From: PWND01 sp964601515
GTDB taxonomy: Bacteria; Bacteroidota; Bacteroidia; Bacteroidales; UBA7960
DNA length: 25,099 bases
Reading direction: 5' to 3'
Assembly: GCA_964601515.1 (NCBI GenBank)
Contig: CAZRNU010000036.1
Span: forward strand, 1 to 25,099
The notes under the pieces are model-generated. The model worked only from the letters and a program-made list of their open reading frames with translations. It was not told the DNA's origin and searched no databases. Below, piece after piece: positions 1-8,149 of the stretch (positions within the stretch are counted from its first letter, which is position 1; each line of letters begins with the position of its first letter). Position numbers and translations under genes: made by a program.

Positions 1-49
1 TTGGTAATGCATGCGAAAGCAAACCGGGGTTGATTGAGGGAATTGGAAG

Positions 50-81
50 GGGATAATATGCCAATGGGATAATGTGCAAAT
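50..81. repeat. Two-copy 16-base direct repeat
   Basis: Two adjacent 16-base units at 50-65 and 66-81 share GGGATAAT-TGC-AAT and differ at two positions. They lie in the noncoding segment before the dehydrogenase gene. The rest of 1-166 is AT-rich, holds the heptamer array at 124-156, and shows no convincing gene on either strand. Confidence 0.6.
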
Positions 82-123
82 TAGTAAATTAGATAGTGTA
101 ATAGTATTATAAAACCTCTCAGA

Positions 124-156
124 ACTTAGGACTAGGGACTAAGGACTAGGGACTAA
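124..156. repeat. Heptamer tandem array, GGACTAR type
   Basis: Four perfect 7-base units alternate GGACTAG and GGACTAA over 129-156, with a degenerate partial unit before them at 124-128. The array ends 10 bases before the start codon of the dehydrogenase gene at 167, so it probably falls in its leader. The same heptamer family occurs in opposite orientation at 4799-4826. It is a short tandem repeat, not a CRISPR: there are no spacers. Confidence 0.85.
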
Positions 157-166
157 TTCAAAAAAC

Positions 167-1558
167 ATGAACTACGATATAATTATAATTGGAAGTGGGC
201 CGGGAGGTTATGTGGCGGCTATCAGGGCTTCGCAGCTGGGCATGAAGACTGCAATTGTTGAGAAATCTGAACTTGGCGGTATTTGCCTTAACTGGGGTTG
301 TATCCCTACTAAAGCATTATTGAAAAGTGCTGAAGTTTTCAACTATCTGAAACATGCCAAAAATTACGGTATTACAATAGATGCAGAGCCTAAGGCCGAC
401 TTGCCTGCTATGGTTGAGCGAAGCAGGGAAATTGCCGGAAATATGAGCAAGGGTGTTCAATATCTACTTAAGAAAAACAATGTTGATGTGATTGAAGGTT
501 TTGCAACCTTGAAACCGGGCAAAAAAGTTGAAGTAAAAAACAATTCCGGAGATACAATTGAGCTTTCAGCAAACCATATCATTATAGCTACAGGTGCTCG
601 TTCTCGTGAGTTACCTGCATTACCGCAGGATGGCAAAAAAATTATCGGATACCGAAAAGCTTTGGTTTTAGACAAACAACCTGAAAGCATGGTAGTAGTA
701 GGTTCCGGCGCTATCGGATCTGAGTTTGCTTATTTTTATAACTCTATTGGAACTAAAGTAACATTGGTAGAATTTATGCCAAACATAGTTCCTCTAGAAG
801 ATGAAGAGGTTTCTAAACATCTTGAAAGGGCTTTCAAAAAAGCCGGAATGAAAATTATGACTTCAAGTACTGTTGAAGCAGTTGATACCTCAGGTGAAAA
901 ATCCAAGGTTACTGTTAAAACTGCAAAAGGAGAAGAGATTATCGAAGCTGATGTTGTGCTATCTGCAGTTGGCATTACAACAAATATTGAAGGTATTGGA
1001 CTTGAAGAAACCGGAATAAAGGTTGAAAAAGGGAAAGTTGTGGTTGATGAGTTTTACAAAACGAATGTTGAAGGTTATTATGCAATTGGCGATATAGTGC
1101 AAGGACAAGCTCTTGCACATGTTGCTTCGGCGGAAGGTATTACCTGCGTTGAAAAAATTGCGGGATTAAATCCTGAACCTATTGATTACAACAATATTCC
1201 GGGATGTACATATACAAACCCTGAAGTTGCATCTGTCGGGTATACTGAAAAAGCTGCTATTGAAGCGGGTTATGAAATAAAAGTTGGAAAATTTCCATTT
1301 ACTGCATCTGGAAAAGCCACTGCATCAGGAAATCGCGATGGGTTTATAAAACTAATTTTCGATGCCAAATATGGCGAACTTTTAGGCGCACACATGTTAG
1401 GTGCAAACGTTACAGAGATGATTGCTGAGATTGTTGTTGCTAGAAAACTTGAAACAACCGGTCATGAGATGATTAAATCTGTTCATCCTCATCCTACAAT
1501 GTCGGAAGCAATCATGGAAGCCGCAGCAGCAGCATACGGTGAAGTTATTCATATCTAA
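167..1558 (+). CDS. lpdA: Dihydrolipoyl dehydrogenase (E3)
   Basis: This 463-residue flavoprotein disulfide reductase reoxidises dihydrolipoamide with NAD+, as the E3 subunit of 2-oxoacid dehydrogenase complexes or the glycine cleavage system. The N-terminus carries the FAD-binding GSGPGGYVAA motif (residues 9-18). The redox-active disulfide is C40/C45 in GGICLNWGCIPTK. A second nucleotide-binding motif, VVGSGAIGSEF, follows mid-protein, and the C-terminal dimerisation domain carries the catalytic pair H442/E447 in HPHPTMSE. The length is normal for the family. No E1 or E2 gene lies in the window, so which complex it serves cannot be told. The ATG at 167 gives the expected MNYDIIIIGSGPGG start. 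An amidotransferase gene follows 18 bases downstream, so the two may be co-transcribed although unrelated in function. Confidence 0.96.
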   Translation: MNYDIIIIGSGPGGYVAAIRASQLGMKTAIVEKSELGGICLNWGCIPTKALLKSAEVFNYLKHAKNYGITIDAEPKADLPAMVERSREIAGNMSKGVQYLLKKNNVDVIEGFATLKPGKKVEVKNNSGDTIELSANHIIIATGARSRELPALPQDGKKIIGYRKALVLDKQPESMVVVGSGAIGSEFAYFYNSIGTKVTLVEFMPNIVPLEDEEVSKHLERAFKKAGMKIMTSSTVEAVDTSGEKSKVTVKTAKGEEIIEADVVLSAVGITTNIEGIGLEETGIKVEKGKVVVDEFYKTNVEGYYAIGDIVQGQALAHVASAEGITCVEKIAGLNPEPIDYNNIPGCTYTNPEVASVGYTEKAAIEAGYEIKVGKFPFTASGKATASGNRDGFIKLIFDAKYGELLGAHMLGANVTEMIAEIVVARKLETTGHEMIKSVHPHPTMSEAIMEAAAAAYGEVIHI

Positions 1559-1576
1559 AAACAAAACCGAAAACTG

Positions 1577-3469
1577 ATGTGTGGCATCTGCGGAGTTTTT
1601 TATCAAAAAGAAAGCAATATTCAGAATGACAGAGCGGCCGTTGAAAAGGCCGTTTTGTCGCTTAATAAACGCGGTCCCGAATACAGCGGCATTGTCGAAT
1701 ATAATGGATATTGCATTTTAGGGCATACCCGACTTGCCATTATTGATACTTCTGCAGCAGCCAATCAACCTTATACCGACCCTACAGGAAGATATACAAT
1801 AGTTTTTAACGGAGAGATATTCAACTTCAACAAGATAAAGGATAAGCTTGCATCTCATGGGATTGATTTTAAAACAAACAGCGACACAGAAGTTCTGTTG
1901 TACAATTATATCCTTAAAAAAGAAAAATGTCTCAACGAATTACAAGGTTTTTTTGCATTTGCAATTTTTGATAATATTGAAAAATCTATTTTTCTTGCAA
2001 GAGATCGTTTCGGTGTAAAGCCTTTTTATTATTCATTTGACGGGAATAAGCTTTTGTTTGCTTCCGAGCTGAAAGCTATGATAGCTCTTGGTGCTGAAAG
2101 AATAATAGACAATTATTCACTCACAAATTATCTTCATCTAAACTACATCCCCGGCAATTACAGCATATTCGAAAATGTTTTCAAACTTGCACCTGGGCAT
2201 TACATGAAAATCAGCAATAACAATTTTGAAGTGCAAAAATATTTTGAAATAAATTCAAATATTGCTGAATATAAAAGTCTTCCATATTCAGATGCTCAAA
2301 AACTGCTTCACGAAAAGCTAGAGGCTGCGGTTCAAAAAAGACTAATTTCAGATGTTCCATTAGGTGCATTTCTAAGCGGAGGCATCGATAGCAGCGTAAT
2401 TGCAGCACTGTCAGTAAAGCACAAGCCGGATTTAAAAACTTTCAGTATAGGATTTAAGGATGAACCAATGTTTGATGAAACAAACTATGCAAACATGGTT
2501 GCCAAAATGCACAAAACAGACCATACTGCATTTATTCTTGATCATAACGACCTTCTTGATTGCTTAGAACCGGTTTTGGATTATACTGATGAACCTTTTG
2601 CAGATTCATCGGCGTTGGCGGTTTATATTTTAAGTCGGCAAACACGTCAGCAGGTTACAGTAGCTCTTTCCGGTGATGGTGCCGATGAGATTTTCGGCGG
2701 ATATAACAAGCACATGGCTGAATATAAAGTAAGGCAGGGCGGCGCAAAAGCTCAGCTTCTAAAATCGATGTCGCCTTTGTTGGGATTTTTACCACAATCA
2801 AGAAACAATCCGCTTTTAAATAAATTCAGACAATTAAACCGTTTCAGCAAGGGAATGTCGCTGTCAGACATGGAGAGATACTGGCAATGGGCAGGATTTA
2901 CCGATGATAAAACTGCTGCCGGATATTTAAAAACGCCTATTGATAAAGAAATACTTCAAAAAAGAAAAGAAGAGATTCTCTGCCATTTAAACAAAAAATC
3001 AGATATGGATTCAGTACTTCTGCAAGATACGGCAATGGTTTTGCCCGGAGATATGCTTACCAAAGTTGATATGATGTCAATGGCAAATTCTTTGGAAGTT
3101 AGAACTCCATTTCTTGATCATGATCTGGTTAATTTCGTTTTTTCATTACCTTCGGAATATAAGATTGACAAACATAGCAGAAAAAAAATATTAAAAGATA
3201 CATTCAAGTCGATTTTGCCTGAAGAAATACTTACCAGGCCTAAACATGGTTTTGAAGTTCCAATGCTAAAATGGTTTAAAAAAGAGTTAAGAGGCAGGAT
3301 AGAAAATGAGTGGCTTTCTGAAGACTTTATCATAGAGCAAAACATATTTGACCCCATAGTTATTAACAAGCTTAAGAAAAAGCTATACTCAGCTAATCCT
3401 GAAGATTCTCATGCAACTGTTTGGGCACTAATTGTTTTCCAGAATAGCTGGAAGAAATGGACGTTTTGA
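1577..3469 (+). CDS. asnB: Asparagine synthase-like glutamine amidotransferase
   Basis: The 630-residue protein has the two-domain AsnB layout. An N-terminal class II glutaminase domain begins MCGICGVF; removal of Met exposes catalytic Cys2, and RLAIID (from residue 52), NGE (78-80) and DTEV (from 103) match the glutamine pocket. The C-terminal ATP-pyrophosphatase domain has the PP-loop SGGIDSS at 267-273. The family makes an acyl-adenylate and transfers ammonia to it, as in Asp to Asn. Paralogs of this length are common in polysaccharide loci, where they may amidate sugars such as uronic acids. Its position directly before a glycosyltransferase and the export genes favours such a role, but the sequence does not distinguish it from ordinary asparagine synthetase. 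It starts 18 bases after lpdA. Confidence 0.9.
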   Translation: MCGICGVFYQKESNIQNDRAAVEKAVLSLNKRGPEYSGIVEYNGYCILGHTRLAIIDTSAAANQPYTDPTGRYTIVFNGEIFNFNKIKDKLASHGIDFKTNSDTEVLLYNYILKKEKCLNELQGFFAFAIFDNIEKSIFLARDRFGVKPFYYSFDGNKLLFASELKAMIALGAERIIDNYSLTNYLHLNYIPGNYSIFENVFKLAPGHYMKISNNNFEVQKYFEINSNIAEYKSLPYSDAQKLLHEKLEAAVQKRLISDVPLGAFLSGGIDSSVIAALSVKHKPDLKTFSIGFKDEPMFDETNYANMVAKMHKTDHTAFILDHNDLLDCLEPVLDYTDEPFADSSALAVYILSRQTRQQVTVALSGDGADEIFGGYNKHMAEYKVRQGGAKAQLLKSMSPLLGFLPQSRNNPLLNKFRQLNRFSKGMSLSDMERYWQWAGFTDDKTAAGYLKTPIDKEILQKRKEEILCHLNKKSDMDSVLLQDTAMVLPGDMLTKVDMMSMANSLEVRTPFLDHDLVNFVFSLPSEYKIDKHSRKKILKDTFKSILPEEILTRPKHGFEVPMLKWFKKELRGRIENEWLSEDFIIEQNIFDPIVINKLKKKLYSANPEDSHATVWALIVFQNSWKKWTF

Positions 3470-3530
3470 CAATGATTTGTGCCGCTTAAATGTGTATTTT
3501 TTTTGTATAATTGCAAAAAGTTGAAGAAAA

Positions 3531-4802
3531 ATGCCAAGAGTTTTAAGGATATTAAACCGTTTTAACCTGGGTGGCCCGACATATAACGCCGCTTACCTGA
3601 CAAAGTATCTATCTCCGGAGTTTGAGACTATGCTGGTTGGTGGCGCTAACGATCCTACTGAAAAAAACTCAGAGTTTATTGTAAATAATCTTGGCATAAA
3701 TCCTATAAAAATTCCACAGATGCAGAGGGAGATTTCTCCTTTAAAAGACTATCAGGCATTACAAAAAATAAAAAAGCTAATTAAAGAATTTAAACCGGAT
3801 ATTGTGCATACTCATGCCTCAAAAGCCGGAGCATTAGGTAGACGTGCTGCAATTGCATGCAAAGTACCTGTAATTGTTCATACTTTCCACGGACATGTAT
3901 TTGATTCTTATTTTAGTGAATGGAAAGCTTCTTTTTATAAAAGACTTGAAAGAAGTTTAGCCGCAAAAAGTTCTGGAATTATTGCCATCAGTGATATTCA
4001 AAAAGAAGATCTTTCTGTAAAATACAAGATCTGCCCACCGGAAAAAGTCAGAGTAATTCCACTAGGATTCGATTTATCAAAATTTAGAGAAGATACAGAT
4101 AGGAAGAGAATTGAATTCAGACAAAAATATCAAATATCTGACGAAGAAATAGCTATTGGGATTATTGGGAGGCTTGTTCCAATCAAAAATCACAAAATGT
4201 TTCTTGAAGCATTTAATATTTTGAAATCGAAGAGTAATAAGAAGCTTAGAGCCTTTATTATTGGTGATGGGGAGTGCAAGGATGAAATTCAGGAGAAATC
4301 AAGAGAATTAGGGCTCGACTTTGTTAATGGCGTTGAAACTTTTAAAATAGCTCCTGTTACTTTCACCAGCTGGCTTACAGATATGGATGAAGTTAATGCA
4401 GGAATGGATATTATTGCTCTATCTTCATTAAATGAAGGAACACCTGTGAGCTTAATAGAGGCCCAAGCCAGCGGAAAACCAATTGTTTCAACCAATGTTG
4501 GTGGAATTGAAAATGTTGTAATACCTGGAAAAACAGCTCTTCTCTCATGCAAAAACAAACCAGACGAATTTGCTGACAGATTATTAGAACTTACAGATAA
4601 TGACATTTTAAGAAAAGATTTTTCTGATAATGGGTGGGAATTCGTTAAAAATAAATTTCATTATACTAGGCTAGTTAAAGATATGGAAGAGTATTACTAC
4701 GAATTGCTTTCAAAAACTAACACTAATTATTATATTCCCGCCGACATTTCCCAAGACAATACTAACTACTGCAATCCCTGTATGAATAAGTTTAAGTACT
4801 AA
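3531..4802 (+). CDS. Family 4 glycosyltransferase (GT-B fold)
   Basis: This 423-residue cytoplasmic protein fits retaining GT4 glycosyltransferases, which add a sugar from a nucleotide donor to a lipid-linked acceptor. The N-terminal acceptor domain has the glycine-rich loop NLGGPTYNA, then DIVHTHASKAGALGRRAA and a VPVIVHTFHGH strand. The donor domain begins near IGIIGRLVPIKNH and carries the family signature EGTPVSLIEAQASGKP, with the E-x7-E pair at E302/E310. Donor and acceptor are not readable from sequence. After about residue 395 comes an Asn/Tyr-rich tail (SKTNTNYYIPAD onward) that does not look like conserved fold, and the stop codon (4800-4802) lies inside a heptamer repeat. A degenerate promoter-like TATAATTG sits at 3506-3513; alternatively the gene is read through from asnB 61 bases upstream. 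Confidence 0.9.
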   Translation: MPRVLRILNRFNLGGPTYNAAYLTKYLSPEFETMLVGGANDPTEKNSEFIVNNLGINPIKIPQMQREISPLKDYQALQKIKKLIKEFKPDIVHTHASKAGALGRRAAIACKVPVIVHTFHGHVFDSYFSEWKASFYKRLERSLAAKSSGIIAISDIQKEDLSVKYKICPPEKVRVIPLGFDLSKFREDTDRKRIEFRQKYQISDEEIAIGIIGRLVPIKNHKMFLEAFNILKSKSNKKLRAFIIGDGECKDEIQEKSRELGLDFVNGVETFKIAPVTFTSWLTDMDEVNAGMDIIALSSLNEGTPVSLIEAQASGKPIVSTNVGGIENVVIPGKTALLSCKNKPDEFADRLLELTDNDILRKDFSDNGWEFVKNKFHYTRLVKDMEEYYYELLSKTNTNYYIPADISQDNTNYCNPCMNKFKY

Positions 4803-4826
4803 GTCCTGAGTCCTGAGTCCTAAGTC
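4799..4826. repeat. Heptamer tandem array, CTRAGTC type
   Basis: Four 7-base units read CTAAGTC, CTGAGTC, CTGAGTC, CTAAGTC. In reverse complement they are GACTTAG/GACTCAG, the same family as the array at 124-156. The TAA stop of the upstream glycosyltransferase (4800-4802) is part of the first unit. Confidence 0.88.
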
Positions 4827-4845
4827 GACAGGAAAACGCAACACT

Positions 4846-4875
4846 CCCTATACCCTATACCCTATACCCTATACC
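4846..4875. repeat. Heptamer array CCCTATA, G-quadruplex motif on - strand
   Basis: Four perfect CCCTATA units are followed by CC. On the - strand this gives four GGG runs separated by 4-base TATA loops, which meets the usual G3-N(1-7) quadruplex rule. It lies 20 bases after the previous array and 55 bases before the promoter core of the export operon. The rest of 4803-4959 holds only this and the promoter. Confidence 0.85.
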
Positions 4876-4929
4876 AAGCAAAAACTTCACTTAATAACAA
4901 TATTTTTTAGACAATTCGTAAAGACTTTT

Positions 4930-4937
4930 TAACTTTG
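4930..4937 (+). promoter_or_regulatory. Bacteroidota-type promoter core (-7) for the export operon
   Basis: TAACTTTG matches the Bacteroidota housekeeping -7 consensus TAnnTTTG exactly. A T-rich stretch, TTTTTTAG, ends 20 bases upstream where a weak -33 element would lie. The predicted transcription start is near 4944, about 15 bases before the wza-type start codon at 4960. Confidence 0.65.
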
Positions 4938-4959
4938 TCGCTGGAATAATTCAAAATCA

Positions 4960-5703
4960 ATGAGAAAACTATTTTTATTGCTGATAATTTCTGTATTTGC
5001 TTTTTCTTCATGCAGGTTAATCAACCCGGAGCAAATGTTACGAACACCTCCCAAATACCAATATTCCTCTTTTGAGGAAGCGGGACCTATTAAAGAGTAT
5101 TGTCTTGCACCAAATGATGAGTTATATTTTCGATTGTACACCAACGACGGTGAAAAACTTGTTGACCCGATAGATCCTTTTATGGATCAACAAAGACAAG
5201 AACATACATATATTGTTGAATATGATGGGTTAGTAAAATTTCCCGTTTTAGGAAGGGTGAACGTTGAAGGCATGACAATTAGAGAAGCTGAAAAACATCT
5301 CGAAGAAAAATATTCCGAATATTACAACAAGCCATTTGTTACATTAAAAATAGTAAACAACAGAGTAATTGTTTTCCCGGGAGGAAGAGGTGGAAGTGCA
5401 AAAGTAATTCCATTAGAAAATCCTAATACAACCTTATTTGAAGCATTAGCTCTTGCGGGTGGAATTGACGATGGAAAAGCTCATAAAGTAAAACTTATTA
5501 GAGGAGACTTAAATAACCCTGAGGTTTATCTTATAAATCTTTCAACAATAGATGGAGTAAAAAATGCAAATTTGGTTTTACAGGCTAATGACATTATTTA
5601 TGTTCAGCCAAGGGCAAGAGTTCCTCAGAGAATACTTGAAAATGTAACACCTTATTTAACATTGTTAACTTCGGCATTATTAGTTTATTCACTGTTTAGG
5701 TAA
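4960..5703 (+). CDS. Wza-type polysaccharide export lipoprotein
   Basis: This 247-residue outer-membrane export protein has a lipoprotein signal peptide (residues 1-17, lipobox AFSSC with C18 as the lipidated residue). It continues with a polysaccharide export domain (YCLAPNDELYFRLYTNDG, then YDGLVKFPVLGRVNVEGMTI) and one SLBB-type domain (about 130-215, ending NDIIYVQPRARVP). The C-terminal hydrophobic segment (about 228-246) may be the membrane-spanning part. It is much shorter than E. coli Wza, as usual in Bacteroidota. The residues after C18 (RLIN) lack an acidic surface-export signature, which fits a periplasm-facing anchor. It starts about 15 bases after the predicted transcription start, and the kinase gene begins 4 bases after its stop, so the pair is surely one unit. 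Confidence 0.92.
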   Translation: MRKLFLLLIISVFAFSSCRLINPEQMLRTPPKYQYSSFEEAGPIKEYCLAPNDELYFRLYTNDGEKLVDPIDPFMDQQRQEHTYIVEYDGLVKFPVLGRVNVEGMTIREAEKHLEEKYSEYYNKPFVTLKIVNNRVIVFPGGRGGSAKVIPLENPNTTLFEALALAGGIDDGKAHKVKLIRGDLNNPEVYLINLSTIDGVKNANLVLQANDIIYVQPRARVPQRILENVTPYLTLLTSALLVYSLFR

Positions 5704-5707
5704 AAAC

Positions 5708-8143
5708 ATGACAGCATCAAACTACAAAAAAATATCTACCTTAAATGATGAAATAGATCTTAAGCTATTTCTATATATTGCCAGAAAAAATTTTATATAC
5801 TTAGCATTGTTGCTCGCAATAGCATTTACAGGCTCCTATTTGTTTCTCAGATATACCCCACCTATTTATCAGGCATCTTCGATAATTCAGATAAGTTCGG
5901 ATGTGGATAAAAAGAACATTATGCCGGCATCAGGATTTTATGATGATGATATTGCAAAAAAGATTGAGCTTTTAAGATCTTCTATTTTCTTACAGAGAGC
6001 TTTATCAAAATTACCTCTTGAAACAAGTTATTTTAATAAGGGTAAATTTTTGAATTATGAATTGTATAAAAGCACACCTTTTATAGTAGAATCCAGGATT
6101 TCTAATCCGGCAATATACAACAACCCAATTTACCTTGACTTTCTTAATGACAGCAGCGCAGTACTATCATACAAGATCAATGGTGATAATCAGAAAAAGC
6201 AGGATATTAAAATAGGTGTTTGGGAGGAATTACCTGAGTTTGCTATAAAAATTAGGATAGTTAATTATGCATCTATAAAAGATCATCAAAGTCTTTTCAG
6301 TAGAAACTCTCACTTCTTCATATTAAACAATCCTGAAAATATTGTTACCTCATACGTTGGAAACATCAGAATAAGCGTTCTTAATGCTGCAGCCAAAACT
6401 ATCCGAATTACATGCGATGGGGAAAATGCTCAAAAAACATCAGATATTGTAAACATTATTGCTGAAGAGTTTAACATATACGACCTTGAGAAAAAAGCAG
6501 AAAGTGCAAATAATATTCTAACATTTATTGACAAGCAAGTATATGCAGTATATGATAAGCTAACCGAATCAGAGCTTGAGCTTGAAAGCTTCAGGAAGAA
6601 ACACGACATTTCTGAAAGTTCAATAATTGGTATTTCGCCCATGCAAGACAGACTGAATGAATTTCACAATCAACTCATATCGCTGGAAATGGAGCTGAGT
6701 ATTTACAGTGATATTGAAAATACTCTAAAACAAAAAGATAATATTGACATATACAAATTAATATCAGTTCTTGCAGTAGTAGATTTTAAAAATAACATTT
6801 CAAACATGCTCAAATCCCTTCACGATTTATTATTAGAACGGGAAAAGCTTTTGTATGAAGTTACTCCAAGTAGCCGACAAATATCTTCAATTGATTATCA
6901 AATAGATATCCAGAAAAAATATCTTATCGAAAGTATATCATCAATAAAGACAAGCATCGAAACACGTAAGAAAGATGTTGAAGATAAGATTGAAAGTTAT
7001 TCAAAGTTTTTATCTTCCCAACCAAGTAAATACAGCATTATTGAATATACCAGACTACAAAGAATTTATTCAATAAATGAAAAATTCTATAATCAACTTG
7101 TTGAAAAACAAGCAGAATATTCAATTGCCATTGCCGGATTCGTGCCTCAAAGCATAATACTTGAAAAATCCAGAACACCCGGAGCCCCTATAAGTCCAAA
7201 ACCCAAAAGCATATATATCAGCAGCTTATTAACAGCCTTTTTGCTTGGAGCAGGATTAATTTTTATTAAGTACTTATTTTACAATGAAATTCCTTCATTA
7301 AATGACATTATAAAACATACTGACACTCCGATTCTAGGCGTTATTCCAAAATATAAATCGGTAATCCCTCAAAACCAATTACTTGTTCTTCATAAACCAA
7401 AATCAATTATTGCTGAAGCCTTACGTTCAATAAGAACTAATCTCCAGTTTATTGACAATAGTCCGGGAAGTAAGCTTATTGCTGTAACATCTACCATTTC
7501 GAGTGAAGGCAAAACATTCCTTGCAATGAATCTGGCCGGAATTCTTGCATTCAGTAATAAGAGGGTCATTGTTATTGACCTTGATATGAGGAAACCCAAA
7601 ATTCATCATGGATTTGGAGTAGAAAACAAACATGGTGTGAGTACAATTCTTTCAGGGATAGACGGCTATGAAAATTGCATAAAACAATCTAAAGTTAAAA
7701 ATCTGGATTTTATTACTGCCGGGCCTGTTCCTCCAAATCCTTCAGAGCTGATACTTGGAAATAGCATGGATGAACTAATCAATAATCTGAAAGAAAAGTA
7801 TGATTTTGTTATTGTTGATAACCCTCCGGTAGGAATAGTTACAGATGGAATGAAGAGTGTTATGATGGCTGATTATCCTATTTATGTTTTTAAAGCTAAT
7901 TACTCAAAAAGGATTTTTATTCAGAATGTTAACAGGCTTGTTGCTGAAAATAAGATTCCAAATCTTTCCATAGTATTAAATTCGGTAGACAAGCAATATT
8001 CAAGCTATGGCTATGACAAAGGTTATGCATACGGTTATTACGGAGATTATGGATATGATTATTATGACGAAAATAAGAATGTTTCTTTTGCTTCTTTCAA
8101 AAAAGTTTTTAGTGTATTGCAATTTAAGTTGAAAAAGAAATAG
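5708..8143 (+). CDS. Wzc-type polysaccharide co-polymerase / BY-kinase
   Basis: The 811-residue inner-membrane protein combines a Wzz chain-length domain with a bacterial tyrosine kinase. TM1 lies at about 29-49. A long periplasmic part with coiled-coil stretches (about 255-460) follows, then a Pro-rich motif (TPGAPISPKPKS) and TM2 at about 500-525. The cytoplasmic kinase has EALRSIRTNLQF, the Walker A-like SSEGKT (E600-T603), Walker A' VIVIDLDMRKP (D624, D626) and Walker B VIVDNPP (D704). The tail has 11 tyrosines between residues 764 and 786, the usual site of trans-autophosphorylation, then a Lys-rich end. With the Wza-type protein it should control chain length and export. No partner Wzb-like phosphatase lies in the window. 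The Walker B has Asn where Thr is common, but the acidic residue is kept. Confidence 0.94.
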   Translation: MTASNYKKISTLNDEIDLKLFLYIARKNFIYLALLLAIAFTGSYLFLRYTPPIYQASSIIQISSDVDKKNIMPASGFYDDDIAKKIELLRSSIFLQRALSKLPLETSYFNKGKFLNYELYKSTPFIVESRISNPAIYNNPIYLDFLNDSSAVLSYKINGDNQKKQDIKIGVWEELPEFAIKIRIVNYASIKDHQSLFSRNSHFFILNNPENIVTSYVGNIRISVLNAAAKTIRITCDGENAQKTSDIVNIIAEEFNIYDLEKKAESANNILTFIDKQVYAVYDKLTESELELESFRKKHDISESSIIGISPMQDRLNEFHNQLISLEMELSIYSDIENTLKQKDNIDIYKLISVLAVVDFKNNISNMLKSLHDLLLEREKLLYEVTPSSRQISSIDYQIDIQKKYLIESISSIKTSIETRKKDVEDKIESYSKFLSSQPSKYSIIEYTRLQRIYSINEKFYNQLVEKQAEYSIAIAGFVPQSIILEKSRTPGAPISPKPKSIYISSLLTAFLLGAGLIFIKYLFYNEIPSLNDIIKHTDTPILGVIPKYKSVIPQNQLLVLHKPKSIIAEALRSIRTNLQFIDNSPGSKLIAVTSTISSEGKTFLAMNLAGILAFSNKRVIVIDLDMRKPKIHHGFGVENKHGVSTILSGIDGYENCIKQSKVKNLDFITAGPVPPNPSELILGNSMDELINNLKEKYDFVIVDNPPVGIVTDGMKSVMMADYPIYVFKANYSKRIFIQNVNRLVAENKIPNLSIVLNSVDKQYSSYGYDKGYAYGYYGDYGYDYYDENKNVSFASFKKVFSVLQFKLKKK

Positions 8144-8149
8144 GGAGAA

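Noticed and set aside
3..56. Possible tail of an upstream gene (frame 3, stop at 54-56)
   Set aside because: Only 17 codons, with no motif, and the composition fits the repeat-containing intergenic DNA.
1397..1606. Open frame on the - strand across the lpdA/asnB junction
   Set aside because: It is antisense to conserved motifs of both genes and its product has no recognisable fold or signal.
4289..4606. 105-codon open frame on the - strand in the glycosyltransferase gene
   Set aside because: It overlaps the conserved donor-site region read on the + strand; low complexity, no family resemblance.
4799..4875. Possible CRISPR array
   Set aside because: Units are 7 bases and directly adjacent with no unique spacers; no cas gene is nearby.
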